Part shown: one piece after another, positions 1 through 8,640 of the stretch
Layout: every line of letters starts with the position of its first letter
Numbering within the stretch: position 1 is the first letter of the stretch
Made by a program: the position numbers and the translations under genes
NCBI GenBank assembly: GCA_041486365.1
Contig: JBGPLH010000050.1
Location: 1 to 13,758 of the forward strand
DNA from: JBGPLH01 sp041486365 [NCBI: Thermodesulfobacteriota bacterium]
GTDB taxonomy: Bacteria; JAUYMQ01
Length of the DNA stretch: 13,758 nucleotides
Reading direction: 5' to 3'
Notes under the pieces: generated by a model
The model's database searches: none
The model's input: only the letters and a program-made list of their open reading frames with translations
Told to the model about the DNA's origin: nothing

Positions 1-792
1 CATTCCAACCGCACCATCGCGGGAATCCTCGCGGAGGCCGCCGGGGGCGCCGGCGTTCCCGCCGACGCCATCCAGTTCGTTCCCTGGACCGACCGCGCCG
101 CGGTGCCCCCCCTCCTCAGGCTCGACCGTCACATCGATCTCGTGATCCCCCGGGGCGGCGAGGAACTCGTGCGCATGGTGACGGAGACGGCCACGATCCC
201 GGTGATCCAGCACTACAAGGGTGTCTGCCACGTCTTCGTCGACAGGGACGCCGATCTCGAGATGGCCGAGCGGATCTGCTTCAACGCGAAGGTGCAGCGC
301 CCCGGCGTGTGCAACGCCATGGAGACGATGCTGGTGCACGCCGACGTGGCCGAGAAGTTCCTGCCCGGGATGATCCGGAAGTTCCGGGAGGCGGGCGTCG
401 AGATCCGCGGCTGCGAGGAGACCCGGGCCATCGTGCCCGACGCGATCCCGGCGGCGGAGGAGGACTGGAACGCGGAGTACCTGGATCTCGTCCTCGCGGT
501 GCGGGTGGTGCCGGGCCTCGACGCGGCGATCGTCCACATCGCCACCCACGGGTCGGGCCTCTCCGACGCAATCGTGACCGAGAACCTCCGCGCGGTGCGC
601 CGCTTCACGGCGGAGGTCGACTCCTCGGTCGTACTGGTGAACGCTTCGACCCGGCTGAACGACGGCTTCGAGTTCGGGTTCGGCGCCGAGATGGGGATCT
701 CCACCTCCAAGCTCCACGCCCGCGGGCCCATGGGGCTGGAGGAGCTCACGACCTACAAGTACGTCGTGCTCGGCGACGGGCAGATCCGGTAA
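1..792 (+). CDS. proA: Gamma-glutamyl phosphate reductase (glutamate-5-semialdehyde dehydrogenase), 5' truncated by the window
   Basis: ProA reduces gamma-glutamyl phosphate to glutamate-5-semialdehyde with NADPH, the second step of proline synthesis from glutamate, in the cytoplasm. The frame is open from base 1, so the gene enters from outside; 263 residues are visible. The family is about 415 residues long, so roughly the first 150 are missing. The visible part holds the catalytic cysteine in the PGVCNAMET motif (codon at 310), the [10 protein letters not shown] segment and the family-typical ending with [18 protein letters not shown] and a final GQIR. A GTG at 103 could be taken as a start, but the upstream codons are clearly ProA sequence, so it is internal. 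The TAA stop shares one base with the nadD ATG (TAATG), which indicates an operon with nadD and rsfS. Identification is secure from the motifs. Confidence 0.95.
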   Translation, partial: HSNRTIAGILAEAAGGAGVPADAIQFVPWTDRAAVPPLLRLDRHIDLVIPRGGEELVRMVTETATIPVIQHYKGVCHVFVDRDADLEMAERICFNAKVQRPGVCNAMETMLVHADVAEKFLPGMIRKFREAGVEIRGCEETRAIVPDAIPAAEEDWNAEYLDLVLAVRVVPGLDAAIVHIATHGSGLSDAIVTENLRAVRRFTAEVDSSVVLVNASTRLNDGFEFGFGAEMGISTSKLHARGPMGLEELTTYKYVVLGDGQIR

Positions 793-1493
793 TGACCGCG
801 GCGCCGCGCCCCGCCGGGCGCGCTCCCGCCCGGGTCGGGATCCTCGGGGGTACCTTCGACCCGGTCCACCTGGGCCACCTGCGCATGGCCGAGTGCCTGC
901 GCGAGACGTTCTCCCTCGATCGTCTGCTCTTCATCCCCGCCGCGATGCCTCCTCACAAGCCCGGCCGGAGGATCACGGCCGGCGAGATCCGCCTGGCGAT
1001 GATCCGCGCGGCCATCGCGGATCATGGCGCCTTCGAGGCCTGCGACCTGGAGATGGTCCGGGGCGGCCCCTCTTATTCCGTGGAGACGCTCGAGGCCCTG
1101 CGGGAACGCTTCGGGCCGAGGGCGGCACTTCACTTCGCGATGGGGAGCGATCAGTTCGCCGAGATCGAGACGTGGAAGGAGTGGAGGCGGATCTTCGCGC
1201 TCGCGCACGTGGTGGTCGTCGCGCGTCCGCGGAAGACGTCGGGTGCGCCCGAGCGGGCGCTTCCCGTTGAGGCGGAAGGGTCCTTCTGCTATCATCCGAC
1301 GGATGATTCGTTCCGCCACGACTCCGGAATGAAGGTCTTCTTCCGGGACGTGGGCGCGCTCCCGATCTCATCGACCGCGATCCGGGCTCTGGCGCGCGAG
1401 GGGCGTTCGATCCGCTACCTGGTCCCGGAAGGCGTCCGGGAGCTCATCACGCGGCACGGCCTGTACTCCGGGCCGGAGTCCGGAGCGGAATGA
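792..1493 (+). CDS. nadD: Nicotinate-nucleotide adenylyltransferase
   Basis: NadD transfers AMP from ATP to nicotinate mononucleotide, giving deamido-NAD in de novo and salvage NAD synthesis; it is cytoplasmic. The 233-residue product is within the normal family size. The nucleotidyltransferase signature GGTFDPVHLGH lies at residues 19-29 and supplies the HxGH catalytic motif. The second signature, ISSTAIR, lies at residues 192-198 and is followed by the usual RYLVPEGV ending. The frame is open upstream to 309, but that part is only an out-of-frame reading of proA. The ATG at 792, overlapping the proA stop, places the first motif at the expected distance from the N terminus. No strong Shine-Dalgarno is visible, so translational coupling to proA is likely. 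The stop overlaps the rsfS start as ATGA. An extra 12 or so Pro/Ala/Arg-rich residues precede the fold. Confidence 0.95.
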   Translation: MTAAPRPAGRAPARVGILGGTFDPVHLGHLRMAECLRETFSLDRLLFIPAAMPPHKPGRRITAGEIRLAMIRAAIADHGAFEACDLEMVRGGPSYSVETLEALRERFGPRAALHFAMGSDQFAEIETWKEWRRIFALAHVVVVARPRKTSGAPERALPVEAEGSFCYHPTDDSFRHDSGMKVFFRDVGALPISSTAIRALAREGRSIRYLVPEGVRELITRHGLYSGPESGAE

Positions 1494-1921
1494 TCAAGAA
1501 GACGAGCCCCGATCCCAAGCCCGACGGTCTATCCCCCGGCGAGAAATCCCGCATAGCGGTCCTCGCCGCCCTCGACAAGAAGGCCGACCGGCCGGTCCTC
1601 CTCGACGTGAAGACCCTTTCCTCCTTCACCGACTACTTCCTGATCTGCAGTGGCCGATCCGACCGACAGGTGAAGGCCATCGCCGACGCCGTCGTGGAAT
1701 CTCTGAAGCGCATCGGACGTCCGCCCCTCGGCGTGGAAGGCCACACCGAGGGGCGCTGGGTCCTGATCGACTGCGCCGACGTGATCGTGCACGTCTTCCA
1801 CGAGCCGGTCCGTGAGTTCTACAATCTCGAGCGGCTCTGGCACAACGCGCCGCGCGTCAGCCTCGCCCGGTGGGAGGAAGAGGCAAAGCTTCCTCCCTCG
1901 GAGCGCGCGCCCGGCGCCTGA
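1490..1921 (+). CDS. rsfS: Ribosomal silencing factor RsfS (YbeB/Iojap family)
   Basis: RsfS binds ribosomal protein uL14 on the 50S subunit and blocks joining with 30S, lowering translation in starvation or stationary phase. The 143-residue product carries the family core: DYFLICSGRSDRQVKAIAD near residues 44-62, then VEGHTEGRWVLIDCADVIVHVF and the REFYNLERLW block. The length is slightly above the usual 105-130 residues because of an N-terminal charged extension of about 20 residues. The ATG at 1490 overlaps the nadD stop by four bases (ATGA), and a GGAG lies a few bases upstream, so this start is well supported. nadD-rsfS adjacency is a widespread conserved pair. A 50-base gap separates it from the comF-type gene. 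Confidence 0.95.
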   Translation: MIKKTSPDPKPDGLSPGEKSRIAVLAALDKKADRPVLLDVKTLSSFTDYFLICSGRSDRQVKAIADAVVESLKRIGRPPLGVEGHTEGRWVLIDCADVIVHVFHEPVREFYNLERLWHNAPRVSLARWEEEAKLPPSERAPGA

Positions 1922-1971
1922 GCGCTTCCTGTCACCTCGTTCCTCCCTCTCCCGGGAATGCCGGACGGTTC

Positions 1972-2874
1972 ATGCGGCTGCCCCGGATCGGTTCCATCCT
2001 CGATCTGCTGATCGACCTCGCCCTGCCATCCGCCTGTCCCGCCTGCTGCGCGGCGCTCTGCGCCGGCCCGACGCGGTTCTGCTCCGACTGCCTGGCCGCG
2101 ATGGCTCCTCTCGCTCCTCCCTGGTGCCCCCGGTGCGGCGAGCCCTTCGCCGCCGCCGCGGGGAATCATCCCTGCGGGCGCTGCGCCGCGCGCCCGCCGC
2201 CCTTCGGCGCGGTGCGGGCGGCGGGACGATACGAGGGGATCCTCCTGGAATCGATCCACCGGCTCAAGTTCGCGGGAGACCTGGTCCAGGCCCCGGCCCT
2301 CGCGGCGCTACTCGTCCGAGCGGTGCGCGCGCTGCACGCGGACACCGTGAACGAGGGGGCCCGCACGATCGATCCCTCTCCGCTGCACCTCGCGCTCGAC
2401 GACCGGCCCGGACCCGACCTGCTGATCCCCGTGCCCCTTCACCCGCGGCGGCTTCGTGAGCGGGGCTTCAACCAGGCGCACGTCATCGCGGCGGAGGCGC
2501 TGCGCGCGGGGATCCTCGCGCCCCGGACGCGGCTTGACCCCGCCGCGCTCGGCCGCGCGCGCGAAACGCCCCCGCAGACGAGGCTTTCCCGCGCGGAGCG
2601 GCTCGTGAACCTCCGGGGCGCCTTCGAGGCGAGGCATGATCGGGTGAAGGGAAGGACGGTGCTGCTGGTGGATGACGTGATGACGACGGGGGCGACGCTC
2701 GAGGCCTGCGCGCGTGCTCTCATCCGCGCGGGGGCGCGCCGCGTGGACGCCGTGGCCGTCGCGCGGGTCGGTGGGGGAACGGCGGTGGCCCTCCGATCAC
2801 GGGACGCGCCTTACGTCCCGCCGTCGTCTTTACGGTCGAGGCCCGCGGCCCGCTCGAGGCGACGCACACGGTGA
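1972..2874 (+). CDS. ComF family phosphoribosyltransferase-like protein
   Basis: ComF-type proteins combine an N-terminal zinc-binding region with a type I phosphoribosyltransferase domain. Family members are linked to DNA uptake (ComFC, GntX), but the exact reaction is generally unknown. Cysteines at residues 22, 25, 37, 40, 52, 55, 68 and 71 form four CxxC pairs, enough for a zinc ribbon. The PRPP-binding loop, preceded by hydrophobic residues, reads DDVMTTG at residues 234-240. LIPVPLHPRRLRERGFNQ, the family signature, lies between these regions. I chose the ATG at 1972 because the hydrophobic helix and first CxxC follow at the usual distance. An ATG at 1870 is in frame but would overlap rsfS. 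The last 30 or so residues are Arg/Ser/Pro-rich and overlap the end of lpxD on the other strand, so they may be a non-conserved tail. No other competence gene is nearby. Confidence 0.85.
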   Translation: MRLPRIGSILDLLIDLALPSACPACCAALCAGPTRFCSDCLAAMAPLAPPWCPRCGEPFAAAAGNHPCGRCAARPPPFGAVRAAGRYEGILLESIHRLKFAGDLVQAPALAALLVRAVRALHADTVNEGARTIDPSPLHLALDDRPGPDLLIPVPLHPRRLRERGFNQAHVIAAEALRAGILAPRTRLDPAALGRARETPPQTRLSRAERLVNLRGAFEARHDRVKGRTVLLVDDVMTTGATLEACARALIRAGARRVDAVAVARVGGGTAVALRSRDAPYVPPSSLRSRPAARSRRRTR

Positions 2875-3842
2875 AGCAGCTCGGGCAGGCGCTCCAGCGC
2901 AATCACCGCCCGCCGCCACCGGGCGATGGGGAACGCGGGCGCCCCGGCCACGGTCTCGCCCGGCGCCACGTCGCCCGCGACGGCGCCGCGGGAGGCGACG
3001 CGCGCGCCGTCGCCGATGGACTGGTGGCCCGCCGCCCCGGATTGTCCGCCCATGAGCACGCCCCGCCCGAGCTTCGTGCTCCCCGACAGGCCGCTCTGGG
3101 AGGCGATGATCGAGTAGTCCCCCACGTCGCAGTTGTGGGCGATCATGACGAGGTTGTCGATCTTCACGCCGCGCCCGATCCGGGTCACGCCGGTGGTCGC
3201 CCGGTCCACCGTCGAGAGCGCGCCGATCTCCACGTCGTCCTCGATCACCACGGTCCCCACCTGGGGGATCTTCTCGGGCAGGCCTCGCTCGCTCGGCGTG
3301 TAGCCGAAGCCGTCGGCGCCCACCACGACCCCGTCGTGCAGGATCACGCGGCTGCCCACGCGGGCCCGGGCGCGCAGCACGACATGGCTCCCGATAACGC
3401 AGTCCTCCCCGACGCGAACGCCCTCGGCGATCAGGGCGAAGGCCCGCACCTCCGTGCGCGCGCCGATCGCGGCGCCCTCCTCGATCACCACGAGTGGGCC
3501 TACACTCGCCGAGGGATCGACGCGGGCGGAGGGATCGACGACGGCGGTTGGATGGATTCCGGACGGGGCTTTCGTCGGAGGATGGAAGATCGCCAGGACG
3601 CGGGCGAAGGCGAGCTGGGGAAGCTTCGTGCGAAGGGCGGGCTTGCCGTGGGACGGGGCGCCGGGGGGAAGGATCACGGCGGCGGCCGCGCTGGCGGGCA
3701 ACTCCCCCGCTCGACGGGCGTTCACGGCGAAGGTGATCGCACCCGCGCCGGCGTCCTCGATGGACGCGGCGGCGGTGATCTCGACCTCGCCGTCCCCCTC
3801 CAGCTCGCAGCCGAGCGATCGGGCGAGCGCTTCGAGCTTCAT
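2811..3842 (-). CDS. lpxD: UDP-3-O-(3-hydroxyacyl)glucosamine N-acyltransferase
   Basis: LpxD adds the N-linked 3-hydroxyacyl chain from acyl carrier protein to UDP-3-O-acylglucosamine, the third step of lipid A synthesis on the cytoplasmic side. The 343-residue length is standard. Residues 1-95 or so are the uridine-binding domain (starting MKLEALARSLG). From about residue 98 the protein shows the hexapeptide repeats of a left-handed beta helix, with DGFGY at 177-181 and the probable catalytic histidine H236 in MIAHNCDVG. A charged C-terminal helix ends the protein. It lies 38 bases after the reductase fusion on the same strand, so cotranscription is likely. The usual bamA, skp, fabZ and lpxA neighbours are absent, so this is a stand-alone copy here; whether another copy exists cannot be seen. 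It implies an LPS-bearing outer membrane. Its 3' end overlaps the end of the comF-type gene by 64 bases. Confidence 0.95.
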   Translation of the reverse strand: MKLEALARSLGCELEGDGEVEITAAASIEDAGAGAITFAVNARRAGELPASAAAAVILPPGAPSHGKPALRTKLPQLAFARVLAIFHPPTKAPSGIHPTAVVDPSARVDPSASVGPLVVIEEGAAIGARTEVRAFALIAEGVRVGEDCVIGSHVVLRARARVGSRVILHDGVVVGADGFGYTPSERGLPEKIPQVGTVVIEDDVEIGALSTVDRATTGVTRIGRGVKIDNLVMIAHNCDVGDYSIIASQSGLSGSTKLGRGVLMGGQSGAAGHQSIGDGARVASRGAVAGDVAPGETVAGAPAFPIARWRRAVIALERLPELLHRVRRLERAAGLDRKDDGGT

Positions 3843-3880
3843 GGGCCGGAGCTATACCACGTGGCCGCGCGGCCGGGCAA

Positions 3881-5104
3881 TCACCCGTGGTGCTCCGCCA
3901 GCCAGCGCTCGGCATCGATCGCGGCCATGCAGCCGCTTCCGGCCGCCGTGACGGCCTGCCGGTAACGGGCGTCCATCGCGTCGCCGCAGGCGAACACCCC
4001 CTCGATGTTCGTGTCCGTGGTGCCCGGCTTCACCCGGAGGTAGCCCACCTCGTCCATGTCGAGCACCCCCTCGAAGATCCGCGTGTTGGGCTGATGCCCG
4101 ATGGCGACGAAGAGTCCTTGCGCCGCGTGCTCCGAGAGTTCCCCCGTCTTCACGTTCCGGATCTTGACCCCGGTCACGCCCCCCTCGGGGGTACCGAGGA
4201 TCCCCTCCACCGCGCTGTCCCACAGGAAGGCGATCTTCTCGTTCTTGAAGGCGCGCTCCTGCATGATCTTGCTCGCGCGAAGGGTGTCGCGCCGGTGGAC
4301 CACCGTGACCTTCGTGGCGAACTTCGTGAGGAAGAGCGCCTCCTCCATCGCGGTGTCGCCCCCGCCCACGATGAAGACTTCCTGGCCGCGAAAGAAGAAG
4401 CCGTCGCAGGTCGCGCAGGCCGATACTCCGTGCCCCATGAGCCGCTTCTCGCTCTCGATACCGAGGAGCTTGGCCGAGGCGCCGGAGGCCACGATCACCG
4501 CGTCGGCCGTGATGGCCTCACCCTCGCCCAGGTTCACCGTGAAGGGACGCCGCGAAAAGTCGACCCGGGTCACGTCGCCCGGGAGGAACTTCGTGCCGAA
4601 GCGGGTCGCCTGCTTCCGGAAGAGATCCATCATCTCCGGCCCCTGCACGCCGTCGGGAAAACCGGGGTAGTTCTCCACGTCCGTGGTGATCGTGAGCTGC
4701 CCGCCGGGCTGCCCGCCCTCGATCACGAGCGGCGCGAGATCGGCGCGGGCCGCGTAGATGGCCGCCGTGAGCCCGGCGGCCCCCGACCCGAGGATCACGA
4801 CCTTGTGGTGCTCCCTGCGCTCCCCCTTCTTCCCGAGGCCGAGCATCGGATCGAGCCTGCCCTCCACGTCGAGCGCGTGCAGCTCGTCGTAGCCTCCGAC
4901 GTGCACACCGTCGATGAAGATCTGCGGGATCGTTTTGCGTCCGGACCGGCGGATCATCTCGTCGCCCTTGTCGGGCAGATCGTGGATGTTGATCTCCTCC
5001 CAGGTGACGCCCTTCGAGGCGAGCAGGTGCTTGGCGTTGGCGCAGTAGGGGCACCCGTGACCCATGTACATTTCAATGCGAGGCATCGGTTTCGATCCAT
5101 TCAT
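3881..5104 (-). CDS. Glutaredoxin-thioredoxin reductase fusion protein
   Basis: This 407-residue protein joins two redox modules. Residues 7-90 or so are a glutaredoxin fold with the CPYC active site (18-21), the cis-proline TIPQ (58-61) and the GGYDEL glutathione-site motif (70-75). After a short charged linker ([10 protein letters not shown]), residues 101-407 are a complete low-molecular-weight thioredoxin reductase: FAD motif GSGAAG (106-111), redox disulfide CATC (230-233) followed by DG, NADPH motif GGGDTA (247-252), HRRD (270-273) and the C-terminal ACGDAMD FAD motif. It presumably uses NADPH to reduce thioredoxin and/or its own glutaredoxin domain. ATG codons at 5104 and 5086 are both possible starts; neither has a strong Shine-Dalgarno, and 5086 gives a more typical glutaredoxin N terminus. 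The frame stays open up to 5899, but that part is not reductase-like and lies over another gene. Confidence 0.93.
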   Translation of the reverse strand: MNGSKPMPRIEMYMGHGCPYCANAKHLLASKGVTWEEINIHDLPDKGDEMIRRSGRKTIPQIFIDGVHVGGYDELHALDVEGRLDPMLGLGKKGERREHHKVVILGSGAAGLTAAIYAARADLAPLVIEGGQPGGQLTITTDVENYPGFPDGVQGPEMMDLFRKQATRFGTKFLPGDVTRVDFSRRPFTVNLGEGEAITADAVIVASGASAKLLGIESEKRLMGHGVSACATCDGFFFRGQEVFIVGGGDTAMEEALFLTKFATKVTVVHRRDTLRASKIMQERAFKNEKIAFLWDSAVEGILGTPEGGVTGVKIRNVKTGELSEHAAQGLFVAIGHQPNTRIFEGVLDMDEVGYLRVKPGTTDTNIEGVFACGDAMDARYRQAVTAAGSGCMAAIDAERWLAEHHG

Positions 5105-5202
5105 GGCTGACGAAAGGTGGCGGGCCGACGAACTCCAAATAGTGGATTGCTTCGATTCCCCAGGCGGCCGGCGGTCACGGGGCCATCCCGATTTTCCGGG
5201 AA

Positions 5203-5230
5203 AGAATAGGCCGCGGCCGTGAAAAGGCAA
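5203..5230 (-). promoter_or_regulatory. Possible sigma-70 type promoter for the reductase-lpxD pair
   Basis: On the minus strand, TTGCCT (5230-5225) and TATTCT (5208-5203) are separated by 16 bases; each matches four of six consensus positions. It sits in the 173-base gap upstream of the Grx-TrxB gene, the only sizeable gap before it, so a promoter is expected here. The leader would be about 90 bases. Confidence 0.4.
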
Positions 5231-5234
5231 GCGT

Positions 5235-5269
5235 GCCGGGCGCATGGAGCCCAGAGGCCTCCGCCCGGC
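5235..5269 (-). terminator. Possible terminator after the PLP enzyme gene
   Basis: GCCGGGCG (5235-5242) is repeated inverted as CGCCCGGC (5262-5269), with a loop of about 19 bases. On the minus strand it begins 9 bases past the stop of the PLP enzyme. A short T run (5225-5222 on the minus strand, in CTTGCCTTTT) follows only after a gap of about nine bases, so it is an imperfect intrinsic terminator. Confidence 0.35.
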
Positions 5270-5277
5270 GCCGGCGC

Positions 5278-6348
5278 TCAGGCCGGCTCGAAGAACTTCT
5301 GCAGCGGCCCGGGCAGCGTCGCGGGATCCGGCAGGTCCTCCGCGGGCTTCAGGGGCACGGAGTTGAAGGTGTTCCAGAAGAGGACCGGCCCCGGAAGCTG
5401 CCCCGCGGCCCGGAGTGCCAGCACCGCCGCCAGGGCCTTTCCCGTGTAGGTCGTCTCGAGCGCAATCCCGGTGGCGGACCTGAAGAGGGCCACGGCGCGC
5501 TCCGCGTCCGGCGTGGGATGGCCGTAGCCCGGCCCGAGCCACTCCCGCCGGAGATCGAGCCGCGCCGGATCGGCCCGGACGCCGGGCACGTCCGGATCGT
5601 GCTTCCGGAGAAAGTCGAGCGTCCGGTCGGCGAGCCCCCTGACCCGCTCCGGGGTGATCCGAAGGAGATCGTTCACCACGACTCCCCGGACGCGCGTCCG
5701 GAGCCCCGTGAGCGCGAGCCCCGCGAGAAGCCCCGCCGCTGTCCCCATCGACCCGACCGCCACCGCGATCGACAAAGGCTCCGGCAGCTCGCCCGCGCGG
5801 ACCTGGGCCTCCAGCTCGAGCGCCGCCTCGACAAATCCGACGCACCCGAGGGGTGTGGAGCCTCCCGGCATCACGAGGCAGACGCGCCTCCCCGGCCACC
5901 CCGAGAGCAGCAGCCGCCGCGCGCCCGCGAGGGCCGCTCCGCGAGGCGATCGCGCCACCTCGATCCGCACCCCGGCGTCGACGTTGCGCCGCAACATCTC
6001 GAGCACATGGGGCGTCCGCGGCTCCTCCACGGCGACCAGCCGGACACCGAGGCCGCTGCCACGCCCGCAGAGCGCCACGGCGAGCGCGTGATGCGATCCG
6101 ATGCCGCCGAAGGTGACGATCGTGCCGGCGCCGCGCGCGACCGCGTCGCCGAGGATGAACTCGAGCTTTCGCGGCTTGTTGCCGCCGTAGATCGGACCAC
6201 TTCGATCGTCTCGCTTGATCCAGAGATCGGGCCCGACCCGCGCGATCGGCTCCACCCCCGTGGGCCGCACGGTGAGCGGGATCCGCGGGAGGCGGCCGGA
6301 GAGGCGCGGGTATCGCTGGAAGAGATGGAGCGGCGTATCGGCCGTCAC
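5278..6348 (-). CDS. PLP-dependent enzyme, D-cysteine desulfhydrase/ACC deaminase family (divergent)
   Basis: The product is a 356-residue fold-type II PLP enzyme. Known relatives convert D-cysteine to pyruvate, H2S and ammonia, or deaminate aminocyclopropane carboxylate. The PLP lysine is K58 in [11 protein letters not shown]. The catalytic serine site is GSHH at 84-87, where relatives usually have QSN followed by H or Q. The phosphate-binding loop is [13 protein letters not shown], and Y301 sits in YTGK, the desulfhydrase-like version. The C-terminal HTGG loop of relatives reads NTFNS here, so the substrate may differ. I chose GTG 6348: it overlaps the stop of the upstream gene as GTGA and puts the fold at the normal N-terminal length. 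The frame is open to 6483, but that part lies over the upstream gene. No Shine-Dalgarno is seen, so coupling to the upstream gene is likely. Family assignment is firm; substrate is not. Confidence 0.85.
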   Translation of the reverse strand: MTADTPLHLFQRYPRLSGRLPRIPLTVRPTGVEPIARVGPDLWIKRDDRSGPIYGGNKPRKLEFILGDAVARGAGTIVTFGGIGSHHALAVALCGRGSGLGVRLVAVEEPRTPHVLEMLRRNVDAGVRIEVARSPRGAALAGARRLLLSGWPGRRVCLVMPGGSTPLGCVGFVEAALELEAQVRAGELPEPLSIAVAVGSMGTAAGLLAGLALTGLRTRVRGVVVNDLLRITPERVRGLADRTLDFLRKHDPDVPGVRADPARLDLRREWLGPGYGHPTPDAERAVALFRSATGIALETTYTGKALAAVLALRAAGQLPGPVLFWNTFNSVPLKPAEDLPDPATLPGPLQKFFEPA

Positions 6349-6737
6349 GGATACCAGCCGGTGAGGAAACCGTTGGTGAACATGAGCGCGACGGGCTGCG
6401 TGTTCTCGTCGTAGCGCCAGATCTCGGTCTGATCCCGCGTGAGGTGCAGCACCTCGTCGGGCTCGCCCCAGGCCACGCGGCATTTCTCCCGGTTCCAGCC
6501 CCTCACGACGCGGCCGGCGCGGAGCGCCACCACATCCCGGGGCGGCAGGGCCGGGTGCTCACGGATGTAGATCTCGATCTGGGAATCGAGGCGGGACTTC
6601 CAGATGTCGCCGGCGCTGTTGCGGATGGTGTCGGCGAGGAAGAGAACGAGCGCCGCGGCCATGGTGAACAGGAGAATCCGGAGGATCGGGATCCGTCCGA
6701 GGAGAATGCGGGCCTGGCGGGCGGCAGAACCTTGCAT
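6345..6737 (-). CDS. Small membrane-anchored protein with BamE/SmpA-like C-terminal motif
   Basis: The product has 130 residues. A basic N terminus precedes one hydrophobic segment at about residues 16-35, which suggests a single membrane anchor with the rest outside the cytoplasm; there is no lipobox cysteine. The C-terminal half has a W/C-V-x-WGEPDEV ... EIWRYDE ... [13 protein letters not shown] pattern. This resembles the short SmpA/OmlA (BamE-type) domain, where a G-x-P turn is followed by W-x-Y and an F-x-N/D-G strand. That resemblance is inferred from pattern only. The ATG at 6737 is the first in frame and lacks a clear Shine-Dalgarno. A promoter is seen about 90 bases upstream. The stop overlaps the PLP gene start, so the two are translated together. 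I cannot name a function; the pattern of Trp, Tyr and Gly and the GC-rich codon use make it a real gene. Confidence 0.8.
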   Translation of the reverse strand: MQGSAARQARILLGRIPILRILLFTMAAALVLFLADTIRNSAGDIWKSRLDSQIEIYIREHPALPPRDVVALRAGRVVRGWNREKCRVAWGEPDEVLHLTRDQTEIWRYDENTQPVALMFTNGFLTGWYP

Positions 6738-6763
6738 CGGAAATGCCCGGGGTGGTAAGGCTT

Positions 6764-6793
6764 CCCGCGTCGCCGCGGGTGGGCGCGGCGCCC
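6764..6793. other. Paired short hairpins in the leader of the 130-residue gene
   Basis: CCCGCG (6764-6769) pairs with CGCGGG (6774-6779) over a four-base loop. GGGCGC (6781-6786) is mirrored by GCGCCC (6788-6793) directly next to it. Both lie between the promoter and the start at 6737, so they would form in the leader RNA. In such GC-rich DNA short palindromes are common, so a role is uncertain. Confidence 0.35.
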
Positions 6794-6824
6794 GAACCCC
6801 GCGGGTCGCGCGCCCCTTTTAAAG

Positions 6825-6852
6825 AGTATTGGCCGGTCGCGGAGGGTGTCAA
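6825..6852 (-). promoter_or_regulatory. Probable promoter of the 130-residue protein/PLP enzyme operon
   Basis: On the minus strand a perfect TTGACA -35 (6852-6847) is followed after 16 bases by AATACT (6830-6825), which matches four of six -10 positions. It lies just past the groL terminator hairpin, as expected for a new transcription unit. The local stretch is more AT-rich than its surroundings. Confidence 0.55.
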
Positions 6853-6880
6853 GCCGCAAACCGGGCGCGGCGCCGAAAGC

Positions 6881-6909
6881 AGCGAGGGGACCCCGGGGGT
6901 CCCCTCGCT
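6881..6909 (-). terminator. Hairpin terminator after groL
   Basis: A perfect inverted repeat of 14 bases per arm (AGCGAGGGGACCCC at 6881-6894 and its complement at 6896-6909) begins 16 bases past the groL stop. The tip must open to a loop of a few bases, leaving a very stable stem of about 11-12 pairs. The following minus-strand bases (GCTTTCGG) have only a three-base T run, so it may stop transcription weakly or protect the 3' end of the message. Confidence 0.6.
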
Positions 6910-6925
6910 CGTTCAGGGGCGGGCC

Positions 6926-8578
<1,653 letters not shown>

Positions 8579-8585
8579 TCAGAAG

Positions 8586-8640
8586 AAAAACCCGCGGGAT
8601 TGCCGGTGCGCCGGAACCCTGCGCGCCCGCCGGGGCACCG
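8586..8640 (-). promoter_or_regulatory. Hairpin plus T run between lon and groL (attenuator or terminator candidate)
   Basis: CGGTGC and an inner CCGG (8604-8614) pair with CCGG and GCACCG (8630-8640). An alternative stem joins CCGGAACCC (8611-8619) with GGGATTG (8596-8602) around CCGG. Reading the minus strand, CCCGCGGG and then TTTTTCTTCT (8590-8581) follow. This looks like a leaky terminator or a choice between two stems just before the groL ribosome site. Only about 28 bases separate the T run from the ATG, too few for a full promoter downstream of it. Confidence 0.4.

Noticed and set aside
1812-2459. 215-codon plus-strand frame overlapping rsfS and comF
   Set aside because: It is Arg/Ser/Pro-rich shadow sequence out of frame with two well-supported genes.
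5105-5899. Long in-frame extension upstream of the Grx-TrxB gene
   Set aside because: It is low-complexity Arg/Gly/Ala-rich sequence lying over the PLP enzyme in another frame of the same strand and across a promoter-bearing gap; the glutaredoxin motif begins normally after 5104.
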